A stretch of 64,000 nt of DNA from NCBI GenBank assembly GCA_949318235.1, contig OX439132.1:15717943-15781942 (forward strand), in the 5' to 3' direction. Shown one piece after another: positions 1-14,800 of this stretch (position 1 is the stretch's first letter; each line of letters begins with the position of its first letter). Position numbers and translations under genes: made by a program. Below the pieces are notes generated by a model, which ran no database searches, was not told the DNA's origin, and saw nothing but the letters and a program-made list of their open reading frames with translations. Source of the DNA: Ecdyonurus torrentis (Eukaryota; Arthropoda; Insecta; Ephemeroptera; Heptageniidae).

Positions 1-232
1 AAAACTAATTCTATTGTAAAAACTCTGACAAGATAACTAAAAAGATGTCAGAAGACCACCTTTTGTGGCCTCTCATTAAAAATCACTTATTATTATTTTA
101 ATTAATATATAGAGGATACATTGCATAAGCTTATTGTAATTTTCAAATTATTCAAACAAGAATATCATTATAAGATTTGATCATAGTCAGTGGGGTTGCA
201 TACATGTAAGTATGTATATTATGCTTTAACTA

Positions 233-826
233 CAGGGTGAACACTAAGCAGTGGTATTATATAAAATTGAATATCTGCATGAAAATTTGGGCAATTTAGA
301 TGAAACCACAACCCAAGATAGGAAAAATGATACATTTTGTTTCCATGCCTATATCATTAACAATCCTTATAGATTTCACTCCTTAAGGGAGTGAAAATAA
401 AAAATCCGATTTCCAAAATAGTCTTTTCAGTGCTTTTTCTATAATAATAATGACTTTTTCATGGCTTTTGAAATTCATTTATCCTCCCTCCTAGTAGCCC
501 CTTTTTGGGTGGTTTTCAAAACGAATTTGCCATTTTATTTACTGGGGGGGGGGGGCTAAATGAATTTCAAAGGCCATGTAAAAGAAATAATAATAATAAA
601 AACTTTATATTTTGAGAAAAAGCATTGAAACGGCTTTATTGAAAATCGTTTTCTTGGTTTTCACCCCCTAAAGAAGTAAAATCTTTAAGGGTTGTTAATG
701 ATATGGGCATGCAAAAAAAACTTGTACATTTTTCGTATCTTTGGGTGCGGTGGTTTCATCCAAAAAGCCCAAAAATTCAAGGAGATATTTCATTTTATTT
801 AATATCACTACTTAGTGAACACCCTG
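233..826. mobile_element. 594-bp foldback MITE with TA target duplication
   Basis: The element runs from CAGGGTGAACACTAAG to its inverted partner CTTAGTGAACACCCTG, with TA on both outer sides (231-232 and 827-828). The inverted arms extend over most of the element, roughly 233-481 against 556-826, and differ by scattered substitutions. The unpaired middle holds a run of 12 G at 544-555. There is no transposase frame. TA duplication plus terminal inverted repeats fits a non-autonomous Tc1/mariner-type element. Confidence 0.75.
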
Positions 827-1361
827 TACGTCAATTATCAACCAAATTGAAGTACCAAGAAATGTATATTATAATAGTAACTTAAATCAAACCTTTGATA
901 TGTTAGTTCACGTTTGTGGTGAAATTTCTAATTGATTTACATATATTACGTTGCGAAATTTGCATTAAACTTGCATTATATGCATTAAATTGAAATCATC
1001 TCTCAGCATGATTTAATTTACATTAAGAAGGTCATTCAATTCTGTTAATTGTGTTTGACATTATAGAAGTTTGTATAATATATTATACGGAGAAAATAAA
1101 TTACGTAACTGATTCTGAATTTATAATTTCATACAGCATGAATGTTGCTATTTCGGAATATTAACATGATAATATTATATATTATATATATAACTAATAT
1201 TTGTTATAATAAGGAGCATAAATAGTATTCAGTACTGAAGAAATTATGTTGAAATCAATAAATATTGAATCAATTATGCTATAGCATATTGTTTGTTTAT
1301 TTTCATATCTGTAAAATTTCAAAATAAGTTTATGCATGATTTTATTTCTGTAGTTTAAATG

Positions 1362-1393
<32 letters not shown>

Positions 1394-2975
1394 CGTAAGA
1401 AATGGTTTACGAGTGATTAAAAGTATTATATACTTTAAACAAATTGACTCCAAATCAATTAATAGGTAACAAAATTTTAATAACTTTTATTCATTGTTAT
1501 ACAGGTTTCAAAGTTATAATAATTAAATAATAATGATATTAATGTAATAATTTTCTCTACATTCAATAATGCTTTAATCAGCTTATATAAAATAAAGCAC
1601 ACAAAAACTATATTATTGAATTTAAGTATATCTTCTTCTATTATGTATGTAAAAGATAAGGATATAAGAAGTAATTTTATCTTTTTGCGTATAATGTCTA
1701 ACTTTATTTCAAACATTTAGTTGGCTTTATAATACAGAAAATATATGAAGCAACGTATTGCTTCTACTTGATTCTTGGCACAAATTTCATCCCCCATCGT
1801 CTAGACAAATTCCAAATAAACTGCAAGCTAAAATAAAAAAAAACAAAGTAATTTTTTATTATTATTATTATTAATATTCATAATATTTTCTATAAGATTA
1901 CTACTTATGTAAATTAAAATTAAATCGATACTAAAATTTTAAAGAAAATTTATATAGAGAATTGAAAATAGAATTGTTTTTTTTTATATGTATACGGATT
2001 ATTTGAATATAAAATAATTAATTAATGAGTTTTTTTTATTTGTATTGTATAAGCAAATGAGAATAAAGTTGATATTATTGGTGTTTAGGTTAATTGTTAT
2101 TGTTATGTCATTGAAAAAGTAGTGCTCACAAGAATACAAAAACAAAGTAAATGACGTAATTTTTATTTACATCACAAAAATAAACTCTTTTATACTACAT
2201 TGTTTTAATTGTTATTATTACCTACGCGGATAAAAGAAGTTTTATTTTATTTAGGTCTGTTTAAATTTAAATAATTAGTATTGATTTTTTTTTTTTGAAA
2301 AAGGTTGTGTTTACGCTTAAAAAGAGTATAAAAGTTTGAATTCTGTGGTCTTATTAATTAATTCTATAAGTATATCAGTTAAAAAATATATGCACAGTTT
2401 GCAGTGTTAAAGGTTAGTCATTCTTTGCTGTATTTTCCCCGCGTGTTTCTGATTGGTTTTGTGTCACCACTGTCATTTACAGAAAGAGAAAATACGACAG
2501 AATAGCAAATTATTAATTTATTTTATATAAGTTATATTTGTGGTTCACTATTGTAATTTTATTTTGATACAATGCGTCATGATGTCATGATAATAAAATA
2601 CAATACTTCTCTTGTTCTTAGATTAATTGTATGAAAAGGAAAAACAGGAAATTAAATTTAGTGCAGTGATGTAAAAAAAAAAAAAAAAAAAAAGTCGCAC
2701 ACGTTTATTTTATATATATTTTTGTTTTTGTTTTGTTTCAAATAAAACACACTAAAAACACATACACACATACATATTGTTTTGCTAATGGGTAATTTGC
2801 ATTTTGTTGCTGAACACCACAATAATGCCCATGTTTTATGCAACCTTCACCACACAGACAAGCAGCTAAACACAAAATTTATTCAACAACAAAAACTCTT
2901 CTAAGTTCTCTCCTTCCTTTTTTTTTATCTTTCTTCCTCAGTTGCTGTTTTTTAACATCAGAAAAAAAAATAGTG

Positions 2976-2978
<3 letters not shown>

Positions 2979-3054
<76 letters not shown>
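2979..3054. repeat. (GA)n microsatellite
   Basis: Pure GA dinucleotide tract of about 76 bases. Frames across it are artefacts. Confidence 0.95.
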
Positions 3055-3057
<3 letters not shown>

Positions 3058-4235
3058 AGCTATGTTCACGCACGTTTTGAAAATAAAATAAAAACATTTA
3101 AATTTGAAAACAAGAGAATAGTTTTGCATTTGCTTGTTGTTTGAGTGATATGTAAATATATTCAATTTGAAACTCTCATGTGTTCTGTAAGACAATGAAA
3201 TATGATTTTTTTTTTCCGTTGAGCGAAGAAGATGGAAGATGAGGGTGTGACATTGTGCAATCAAAAGATAATCGTTAAACTATAAAATGAGCCACCGCTG
3301 ATTGAAATACAATTGTGTTTGTAAACAATAGACAATAAACGATCAATGCGCACAATTAGCATTTTACTGCAATGCATGCTCATTGACATTGATGTTTTTT
3401 TTGTTGTTTTTTTTTAAACTTTTTGTTGCGGTAAAAACCCCTTTTATGTTTGAAATATGTGCAAAGTATCATACAGTATAAAAGTATATTTGAATTTCAA
3501 ATAATATATCAGAAACTATACAAGCTTTTCATTCGTCCAGATATATTTTTTACTGATCAAATTAATTTATAAAATTGAAATATATACAGCATTAAAAAAA
3601 ATAGCAAAGTTTTTATAATTTAAATAAATTAATTAAAATTCTTTTTTAAGGGGAGAAAAAGCATTCATTACGACAATTATCAATTAAGACATTTCCTCAA
3701 GACGTAAAGTGCAAAATTTAGTTAGTTTTTCAAAACTTTTGAATTATTTAATTTTACTTTTATCTCTCAGCATGAATCATGTGCTAAAAAAGAAGGGAGT
3801 ATAATAAGAAAATGACTTTAACATTTTTGGAACTGTAGTAAGTAAGAATACTATACACTCTTGAATATAACGTGACTTTATGAACTTTGAAAACTTAGTT
3901 GTGATTATCATGTTAACTCAGTTTAAGGCTTAACTTCTTAAAAAAATAAAGAAAATGGTAGTATATATGTATGAGAATGAAGGATAAAAAAAATAAAGGG
4001 TTGAAAGTTTTGTACATATATAGGGGTTCTCTTATACAGTAGTAATAGACAGCTAGCGTTAGAATGTGGAAAAGGAGAGAGAGAGAGAAAGATAAGGGAG
4101 GATTAGAAAAGGTAGTTTTCAGAAAACAGAGAGAGAGAAAGAGAAAAGTGGAAATGACGCGACATTTTTGAAGATTACTCATTTATTCTAAACTCATCTC
4201 TTTCGTTCTCTCTCTCTTTCTCCCTCTCTCTCTCT

Positions 4236-4271
<36 letters not shown>

Positions 4272-4700
4272 AAAAAACGATGAGGAACTTTGTCTCTTTA
4301 GATATCAATTATTTATGTACTATACTTTCACTTGACAATGGACGACTATATACGAAAAACTGAACAATGTTAAAAGATTTAAACCCTTCTCTTTTCCTTA
4401 TCTTCATTTCATCCTTTTATTCTTACATCAGTCGGAAAAGGAGAATAAATTGCATTTTGTAACTTACAACCTTTTGATGCAAAAATTTTGTGAAAGAACA
4501 TAAAAAAAAAAAAAAAAAAAAGTAAAAGTCTATACGCATATATAGAATTTATGCATTGACGTCATTTTACAAGAAGAAAATTGAATGGATGTAGTATTGA
4601 GTTGAAGTATTTAAGTTTCAGTGTCGTAACTTGGTAACTGTAGAGTTGTGGTGCTTACTATTACAATATCACGCCTTCTCTCTTAGACTGAGTTAGAGTA

Positions 4701-5153
<453 letters not shown>

Positions 5154-5627
5154 TTTTTTTTTTTTTTTTTTTAAATGTTACTCAACTTTTTTTATTTACG
5201 CACTGAATAAAAAATATATAAAAATATAAAAAAAGGTAAAAATGGTGTTAATGTTTTGATGATTTATTTAATTTTTTTGTTTCAAGTGTTTCATGTGTAA
5301 TTGACTCTGTATACTTCAAGTGAATTAATATTAAGCAATTATTATTTAATTCCATAACTTAAAATTATCTAAATGAAACCTAGAATAATTAACTTCATTT
5401 ATTACTCAAAAATTATATTATTTTTCCTTCTGTTCATAAATATTTATATTTTTTCACCGGTTCGTAATTACCATTTTCATTGTTCTCAGTTCTTTATTAT
5501 ACTTTTTTCATATAATATTCATATTTTAGTTTGCATATTTTTTTTATACATTTAAAGAATAATTAAAATTTCCTACGCGCTATAAATATAGATGGTGTAT
5601 ATATAATAGAAATGAGATTTTTGTTAT

Positions 5628-5632
<5 letters not shown>

Positions 5633-5709
<77 letters not shown>
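5633..5709. repeat. (AT)n microsatellite
   Basis: Uninterrupted AT dinucleotide tract. A shorter (TG)n-(AT)n compound tract follows at 5832-5874. Confidence 0.95.
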
Positions 5710-5710
<1 letters not shown>

Positions 5711-5845
5711 CAGAAACAATAAAGATATGATTATAATTTAATTTAAAAAGTATAGTAAATAAATATATCAAGAAATTTTTTTATTGTGTTTCTATTTGTT
5801 GGAATATCTAATATATTATATACAATATATTTGTGTGTGTGTGTG

Positions 5846-5876
<31 letters not shown>

Positions 5877-6362
5877 ACGTTCTGACGAACGATAAGACAA
5901 CCTGTGCGTGGGAACTGTGACACTTCTTACCAGTTTAAATACTTAATCTTCGTCAGGAAAATTGTAACTTTATAATATGCTTCATTACAAAACAGCAATA
6001 CTTAATTATTATAGCACAAAATTTAACCTTTTTCTTGTTACAAACTTGGGAGGTATACATTATTATATATATTTATCATTCCATAGCAATGAAACCGTGT
6101 AAAACTTTGGTCAAGAAAAGAGATAATTCTAAATAACTTAATGTATAGTATACATCGCAGCAAACGTCAAAACAATAAGTCATGCTCGGGACTCCAGAAT
6201 TAAAAATGTTGTTTTCAGTACAAATCTCTATCAGTCTTACTCTTACAGTATAAATGTAAAAAAATGCATCAACATTGACTTAAAAAAAAAAAAAAAAAAA
6301 AACTCGAATAAAAAGAAGGAAAAAGGAAAAAAAAAAAAAAAAAAAAAGTAGTAGAAGAAGAA

Positions 6363-6664
6363 GTATAAGTGATGTATTTGTGACGACTTGGCACTAAAGA
6401 AGCTTGACGAGGATCGATTTGCGACTTGAAAATTTTCACCAAGGAAGTTTTCCTTTGTCTGGCAGCGGTCCTTGAGTTTGCTCTCATACCTTTCTTATTG
6501 CATGGAAGTATATAAGAACGATCGTCTTGGCTAGCTCGCTCGTATACTGCTTCGAATAAGTGCATCATATCTCTTTGTGAAGTATCTAGCCGACATTCAT
6601 GCATGCAGTTCCGTTGCAGACATAACACGGAGAGAATTCTAACCTTTGATGTTTGATCCAGAAA
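6363..6664 (-). other. Coding-like open frame, unrecognised
   Basis: The frame is open for about 100 codons on the minus strand, in a patch of markedly more balanced composition than its surroundings. Recognisable segments are LCLQRNCMHECRLDTSQRDM, HLFEAVYERASQDDRSYILP and KIFKSQIDPRQASLVPSRHK. It runs into a poly-A/poly-T region at the low-coordinate end. No ATG opens the frame near its start, and no convincing donor or acceptor is seen. It lies 1.2 kb from the frame at 4810-5153 on the same strand. Function unknown; coding status unproven. Confidence 0.2.
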
Positions 6665-8204
6665 TTAATTTAAAACAGACTTGAAAGCTTAAATTCGTTT
6701 CTCAATTTGAATCTATATAAACATGGAATAGAAATCTTATTTTATATGATTCAAATATTAAACAATTAAACACGTGTTTTGATAGGTTTACTAATAAGTC
6801 CTTATTTTATTGCTAAGAACTAGTATAATTTTTATTATAGCTCTTTCTCTTCAAACATTATTATTTACAATATGCATTTTTGAACTACATTTTATGCTTT
6901 GGTGAATTGTATATATAAAACTATTCTATATTAAAAAAAAAAGTTCACCAGTAAATTGCATGATAGCGTTAGATCTATATGAGTAAAAATATAAAAGTAA
7001 TTATAAAGCATTTTAATTTTTATATTATACCTTAAGAAAATTAATACTTAGCTCATTGTCTTATGCATTTTAAAATTATTATAAGAATATTTCACATGTA
7101 TATAATTCATAATCCATGTATACGATTTTTTTTTATCCGTGTCGAATAAAATATGACATGAAAAGAAGTGAAAAATATCGTCCTTTGAAAGTAAAGTCTC
7201 TTTTGCTGGTATATTTATTTAAAGCAAGTCACTGAAACGTCAAACAGCCTCGAGGAAATAAAAACATTTTATTGACTCAAACTTATACTGCACACACGGA
7301 AAATGATAAATTTAGTCTCATGTACATTTAGAAAGAAAAAAAATCAATGATGTAAATGATATTTTTTAAAGTACGTATAAAAAAAAATGGGGTGGAGAGA
7401 ATATTAAATGTGATGTTTACAAGCCATGAAACACAATTCCTACTCTCCAATGTCATTTTTATGCATTTTTACATTGATAACAAAATTTCATATAAACTAT
7501 AACTTAAAAATAATAATAAAAAAAAAAAAAATCTGCGAGGTAAATTGAATTAAAAAAAAGTCCTATTTGATGTATAAATTTTAATGATATATAACGTTTT
7601 TAAGAATATCATATTCCACGAAAAAAAATTCCTTGCTTTGGAGTGAATTCCATATAAATTAAATTTCTAACACACTACATGTATTTTTAATGAGGCAAAA
7701 AATAATAAACATGGCTCTTTTTTTCAGTTATTTGATTTATCAATGAATGAGATCCAAATAATAATCCTAAAAACTTAGTGAATACCTTAAAGTTTTATTT
7801 TTGGTATAATATATTAAATTACGGTATATAAAATTTTATCCATTTGCTTTAAAACTATAAAAAGAAACAGAATCACAGAACTTTGTAGCTTTTAACATTT
7901 GTAATAACACATTATACTTTTATTGTGTACGTATTGTAGTACATTATAATATTTATACATAACTCCTATGCGTATAGTACCTTTAAACTTACGTGTCTAA
8001 TACAATATGTTTGTTTCACTTTAATTATAAAATCCTCGTAAATGTAACGTTTATTGTAGAGAAACTTTTAAGCTGAAATTATAAAATAAACTACCAAAAA
8101 AAAAGGAGAAATTACAAAATTAATGTTAATTCTCTGCATAATAACTACGCTTTCCTACCATACATAAAAAACCCTGCTATATAATATAATATACACATTT
8201 GAGG

Positions 8205-8249
<45 letters not shown>

Positions 8250-8621
8250 ATCGTCCGTGATACAAAAATAATACTTTACAATATTAATAACATAAAATAT
8301 TTTAATGTTAGTTATAGTATTAATTTTATTTCATAAATAAAATTAAACTTTAATGATATTATATAGCATATGTTATAATGTAAACATTCTTTATAGAATG
8401 GAATAATTATTACTTTTTTTTTTATTGACAAATTTGTAAATTATGCAATATATTATTATTTTATTAAAAGTATGTTACTTTTCAAAATAATTTATATTGC
8501 TTCATAAAATAAATATATAAAATATATATTTCTGAAAATGACAAATTATAATTTACAAGCCAGGTTACATAATTTAAAAATAAATATATTTAAGACTTAT
8601 TTCACATTACGGTACGAAAAT

Positions 8622-9033
<412 letters not shown>

Positions 9034-9240
9034 AATTAAAGAGAAAGGATATTATTAAAAATTAGATATAATATGACAACAAAGTGTAATATCATCATAA
9101 CAATGTATAGAGTGTTTAGTGTCCTTGATAATTTGATGACGTGGAATAAATTTGACATGGTTTAAATTATAGCACTCAAGTGAGAAGTCGACCATAGGCA
9201 GCAACAAATTTTGTTGAGACTGCAAAATTTCAAGCACTAT

Positions 9241-9272
<32 letters not shown>

Positions 9273-11828
9273 GTTTTGTTTCCTCACGGCCTTTTTAGCA
9301 AAACCACACTCCAAATGTAACTCATTGCATAAGTCAAGATCTATCATCATTCATCTATATTTTTATAAAATATTTATTCAAACTAAATAGATTTATTTTA
9401 TAATCAAATCAACTGTAATAGAAATAATAATAATATTATTTTTTATCTTCAATTTAATAAAAAATAAAAAAAATTCTTTTGTATTTATTAAAAATAATAA
9501 AATTTATTCACTTTTATCGTAACTGCAAAAAATATATATATAATAAAAGTATGTGTATAAATATATATTTACTTTTGTTTACTTTTAGTAATTGAAAATA
9601 TAAATTTTGATTACTTAATTTTTATAAATTAATTAAAAAATACAAAAGATCTAAAATTAATTTTCTTTTGATTGTTCCTTGTATATTGAACTTTTATAAT
9701 ATTTATTTACTTTATTTGTCAGAAAATTATCAAGAGTGATTACAAGAAACCATAGCTTAATTATCTTTTTACCTTATATAATTTTTATTTTACTGAAATA
9801 TTTATGAGTTCTTTTTTATGTAAGGAATGATTTAAAAAGTACTACAAAAATTTATACAAAATCTACATTTTAATTTACTGAAATCGAAAACTCAGTTCGT
9901 TATAAACCATGAAAAACTTGAAACACAGTGTTTACATTATACGCGTACAATAACACCCACAGAACCTAATAATTATTTTCAATGAAACTCCAACTTCAGT
10001 AATTGATCTTTATTGCCAATATGTTAGTTTTTTTTATACAGTCATAAACACGACTAGTATAAAAGTAAAGATATACTTATCATTGAAATCTGTGTCTCTA
10101 GGAAATTTTATATGAATGAAAAAAAAAAAAAAAAAGAAGTCATATAAAGCATACATGAAAAATTTCTATACAGTTGGCAAACATTAAAGAAAGCAAGATA
10201 AAAGTTTTTTTTCTTCACTTCTTGATGGTTATTTTCTTTTCTGTAACTTCTTTCTTATAGAGAAAATATCTAGAGCAACATTTTACCACCTTATACTTGA
10301 GTCCAAGTAAAGTAATCTTCAAATCTGAAAATTTTATGTATCATTTTAAAGTGACAAAGAAACTAAGATAGTTTTAAAATTTGTTATAACAGTTTTTTTT
10401 AACTCTACTCTACAGTATGTGAAGGTAAAGCCATCAAAGTAGTGAATATTTTTATAATGTATTCTTTATAATGTGTCTTTTTTTATATTTATTTTTCTTC
10501 AACTTTTTGTTTGTTTTAAAAAAGGAACATGATGCGATGATATATATTCATAAATATCTGAGGAAAAAAAAAAAAAAAAAAAAAGGAGACTTCCATTAGC
10601 TAATAAAATATTTAAACTTACTGCAGAGTATCAATAAAATAAAAACAAATAATGTTTATACATAAAGAAATGTCAATATGTGTACATATTCTTGACACTT
10701 TTTATATTTATAGTGATAAATTGAATTTTCTTCTTGTTATTACATTATATTGATATTCCACAGGAGATATTATTTGTATTACCGTTTCTATCACCAATTT
10801 TACAATTTTTTTTTTTTTTTTTTTTTTTACATCATATAATGTATTCACATTTTACACGCTGCTTTTTCTCCCTCGGTTTTCATAACTTATTTTTATGCTA
10901 ACAGATATTTTTCAAATAGATACTTTTCTTGATATAGAACACCACTAGAAAATTCTTGAGTGGACATATTTTAAGAAACTTTTTTTTCTTTCTTTCTTCT
11001 TTTGATCTGAACCTTCTTCTTTTTTTTTCCGCATGATTACAAAGGTAAGCGGATGTTACATATATAAAATAAAGTGGTTACAAATTTTCAAAAGAAACGA
11101 TGTCTGTGAATCTTCCGTAAGTACACGTTGTACTTACAAAGAAAGTATTTTTGTCACAAATCATTGCATGTATGTTACATGCGGGTAATTTTAAATTGGG
11201 ACATAAAATAAAACTTATATGCTTGATAAAATATATAAATTATAATGATGTAGAATTTTTTGCTTTGATGGTCATATCGTTCGTTCTTGTTACAGTCTTT
11301 TTAACTCAAAAATTCTTCTTGTAATTGAAAATTTCCTAAATGAACCTTTTTTTTGTAGTATTATTATTTTTTAGTATATTAACATAGATTTTTTTTCTTT
11401 GTTGTATGATTTAAGTACCATAATATCTATATTACTTTACAGTTTTCATTTATTTCTTTATTAAAAATCTCCCTTCTGTACAGAAAAAAAATCATTCTCT
11501 TTCTACGAATACTTGTAAATAAGCAATTTAAATTAATTTTAGTTAATGAAAATTTAAGTCTTTTAAACTTTCTTAATGTCTCCAGTACAATCCTTAATAG
11601 AAGCTGACAAGTTTAAAAAGAGAATGCGTTCAAGACAGTACAACTGATTTCTAAAATAGCATGACATGTGTAAGAAAATGTGTAATGTTCTATTAATACA
11701 AAAATCTTTACAAGTACTGTATGTGCAATTTTAAGCTTAAAATGTAATAGAACATAAAGAACTTGCAAACAGAGTATTTGAAAATTAAAATAAAAAGAGA
11801 ATAAATTCTTTCTATTTCCCATGTGGAC

Positions 11829-11829
<1 letters not shown>

Positions 11830-11871
<42 letters not shown>
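11830..11871. repeat. Poly-T tract, 42 bases (longest homopolymer)
   Basis: Other long A/T homopolymers occur at 8209-8246 (38 T), 58327-58360 (34 T) and 44684-44716 (33 T). Roughly thirty shorter ones of 18-30 bases are spread over the window. None is preceded by a recognisable SINE or LINE body except the retrotransposon relic at 39696. Confidence 0.95.
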
Positions 11872-11872
<1 letters not shown>

Positions 11873-14800
11873 ATGAATTAATTTTATATTTTCAATGCTT
11901 TGATGTTAAGATCAAATTAGAGTCAAGCTTTGACTTTTTGGATTTTATAAATGAAATTTTGAATAAGAAGTGGCAGCATGACAAAATAAAATTAAATAAA
12001 ATACGTTTAATAAAATAAAGACATACGAACCGAACCGTAGGGTTGAAGTAAAGTTTTGAACATTTTCTCTGTTGGACGAGTGTTTTAAACTAACTTTTTA
12101 AAATCTCAGTAATGAAATAAAAATGTTTAGAAATGACAATTTATATGTTCTGAATTGAAATAGCAAAGTTAACAATTTTTTTTATGTAATCCTTTATGTA
12201 GATTTTTACGTTTTATTTTTAATAACTAAAGGTATTTACAGTTGTCTCATTTTTTTTAAGACTTAGTGTATAGGTATATTATTTGCGTAGAAATGTAATA
12301 CTAATAATTAAAAAAAAAATCCTGTAAATTTTTGAGATATAAAACTGAATTCGAAAGTAATATGAAAACGTTACTTGATAGTAAATCTGAAGTAAGGCAA
12401 AAATATCAAAACATGAACATGATTTTCTTAGTTAATTAATGACTAAGTTTAATCTAAATCAATAACTACTATTCCAATAATCTTGATCAAATGTCAATAA
12501 CAAGAGAAAAAGAAAGAAAGAAAGAAAAAAACACGTTATTTTCAAGACAAAAATACGATTTTGAGTATCAACTGCATTTTACACGCATGAGTTCTTATTC
12601 CACTTCTTGGTTCCCTCTTACTCTCTCGTTCTCTCTCTTAAAAGAGAATTTTGCAAACGCTGTATGTTTGTTTTCCTAATCTACAATGATTATCCCCTTC
12701 TGTAGTAAATTTAAAAAGAGTAAAGAAAAGTCCAAAAAGTTTTTACGCTTGAGGCAACATTTCAGATTAGATTCTGCAACTCATAAAGAATTCCTTCACT
12801 TGTCTACCTTGAAAAGTGAGGAACTTTTTAAAAAAATAAAATAAAAATCATAAAAAGTTTTGTTTTAACTTAAAAATTATTTCTATATATACATGAAATT
12901 CTCTTCAAACTATGTTTAGATATTAATGTAGAATCGCTTTGATTATACAAAAATAATCCTTTGAAAAATTAGTGCCGAAGGGCCTATATTTTTTTTAACA
13001 AAAAAAACTTTTAATAAAGGTAAAGGGAAAACTTAATTAAAAAATAGTCTAGTAAAAGTAGCAACAAGAACGTGAATATATAATATTTTTAAACTAATTT
13101 TTTTAACAACCAAAAACTTGTTTACATACAGTATTATGAATGGAATATAAAAATTCATTGCAAGTTAAATAAGGTAAAATAATATTAAAAAATAAATAAA
13201 AACTTTTAGAGTATGTAACGGTTATATTTTGAATAAAAGCGTTGATATTATTTTTACAATTTTCGAATAACATGCGTATATATTTTGAATAGGTGATACA
13301 TTTCATTCAGAGAGTATGTAACTTGAAATTGTTAAATATGTTATTTATGAATACGTTTATATTATTTAAAAAAATTCTATATATGAAATTTTAAATAACG
13401 CACTTTAAAATTATAAAATTTAATGGAAATAGCAGCTCATTAGTTAAAGTTGAAGACATACCTTTATTTTCTTTTTTTAAGCTTAACAGATTTTCTTTTC
13501 TATTCTTGCATAATAATTCACTTTACTTTATATTTAACATTAAGTATTAAAAGTTAATTGAGTAAGAAAACGTTTTCTGTGTTTTAAATTTAAACAGTAG
13601 ACAGCCTGTAGCTAGCTCTTCTACACACATATTATATAATAGAGCGCTTATTCAATTTTTGTATTTATTTAAAAGATACGTTAAAGAGTTTGTTGAAAAC
13701 TCAAGATGGCGAAAGGATCTATATTTTTTTTTTTCATTTACTTTAGACGGTTTGTGATTTCATGCAACATGAAATTTGAGCAAACTAATTAAAAATTTAC
13801 AATTTTGTTTGTTTGGAAATTTTTTGCATTTTAAGCTTATTTTGAGTATACTATACATACAATTTTTAGTACGTATATGTTTGCTATTTAAACTTTTAGT
13901 AACAATGATTTTTCTATTTAAATAAGCATTACATAATAATTAGGACGACATTTCTTTTTATCATTAAATTTTGATTGAGTTTTTCCTTTGTGTGTTCAAA
14001 AGTCAAAATGTTTGTGCTTTGTAGCGAACGATTTACTAAATCTAATCATTAGTTTTTAAAATTTTAATCCATTTTATTTTGGCCTTTAATTAATATTATT
14101 CTTGATGATACGTTGTAATGGAACTTACCAGTGAAATACGCCAATCAAACACAGGCGGCGCACCCTTTATTATTTATCCTTTAGCATTACAGGACCATGT
14201 TTTAACTGTGTTTTTTTTTCTCCAACTACTGTCCCACCGCACCGAGACCGAAAAGTTTTAAATGAGGAAGACTAGACAAACTTTTACGTTTTTTTTTTTT
14301 TTTTTTTTTTTTTATGTACTTTACTTCCGGAAACACCGAATAAAATTACAGAAAAGTAAACTTTTTTTCAGCATAATGGTTTCTCCTAGTTCCCTTAAAG
14401 TTTGTTAAATATTCATACAAGAAAATATATGAAACTTAGCGTTAAACTAAATAATAATATAAATTAGAATTTTACATGTTGCAAAAATGAAAATAATGAA
14501 AAGAAATTCTTGTTAATATTACTATAATTTTTTAATTCAGAAACTTGTACATAAGAAGACCAATACTCAATTTAATCAACTAACCCATTTGTATTTTAAG
14601 TCTACATTCTAAATACAATTCAATCTTATTGATTGAACAATATACAAAAGATAATTACAAAATGAGAACAATTACTAAAGTGTCATTGTAAAAATACGAG
14701 AGGATTTAAAATACAAAAGCTAGAGACCACATGAAAATATATATTCATTGAATCATTAATTAGTTGAGCTGATTCAGTGTACGTTCTTTGTTCTTACAAA

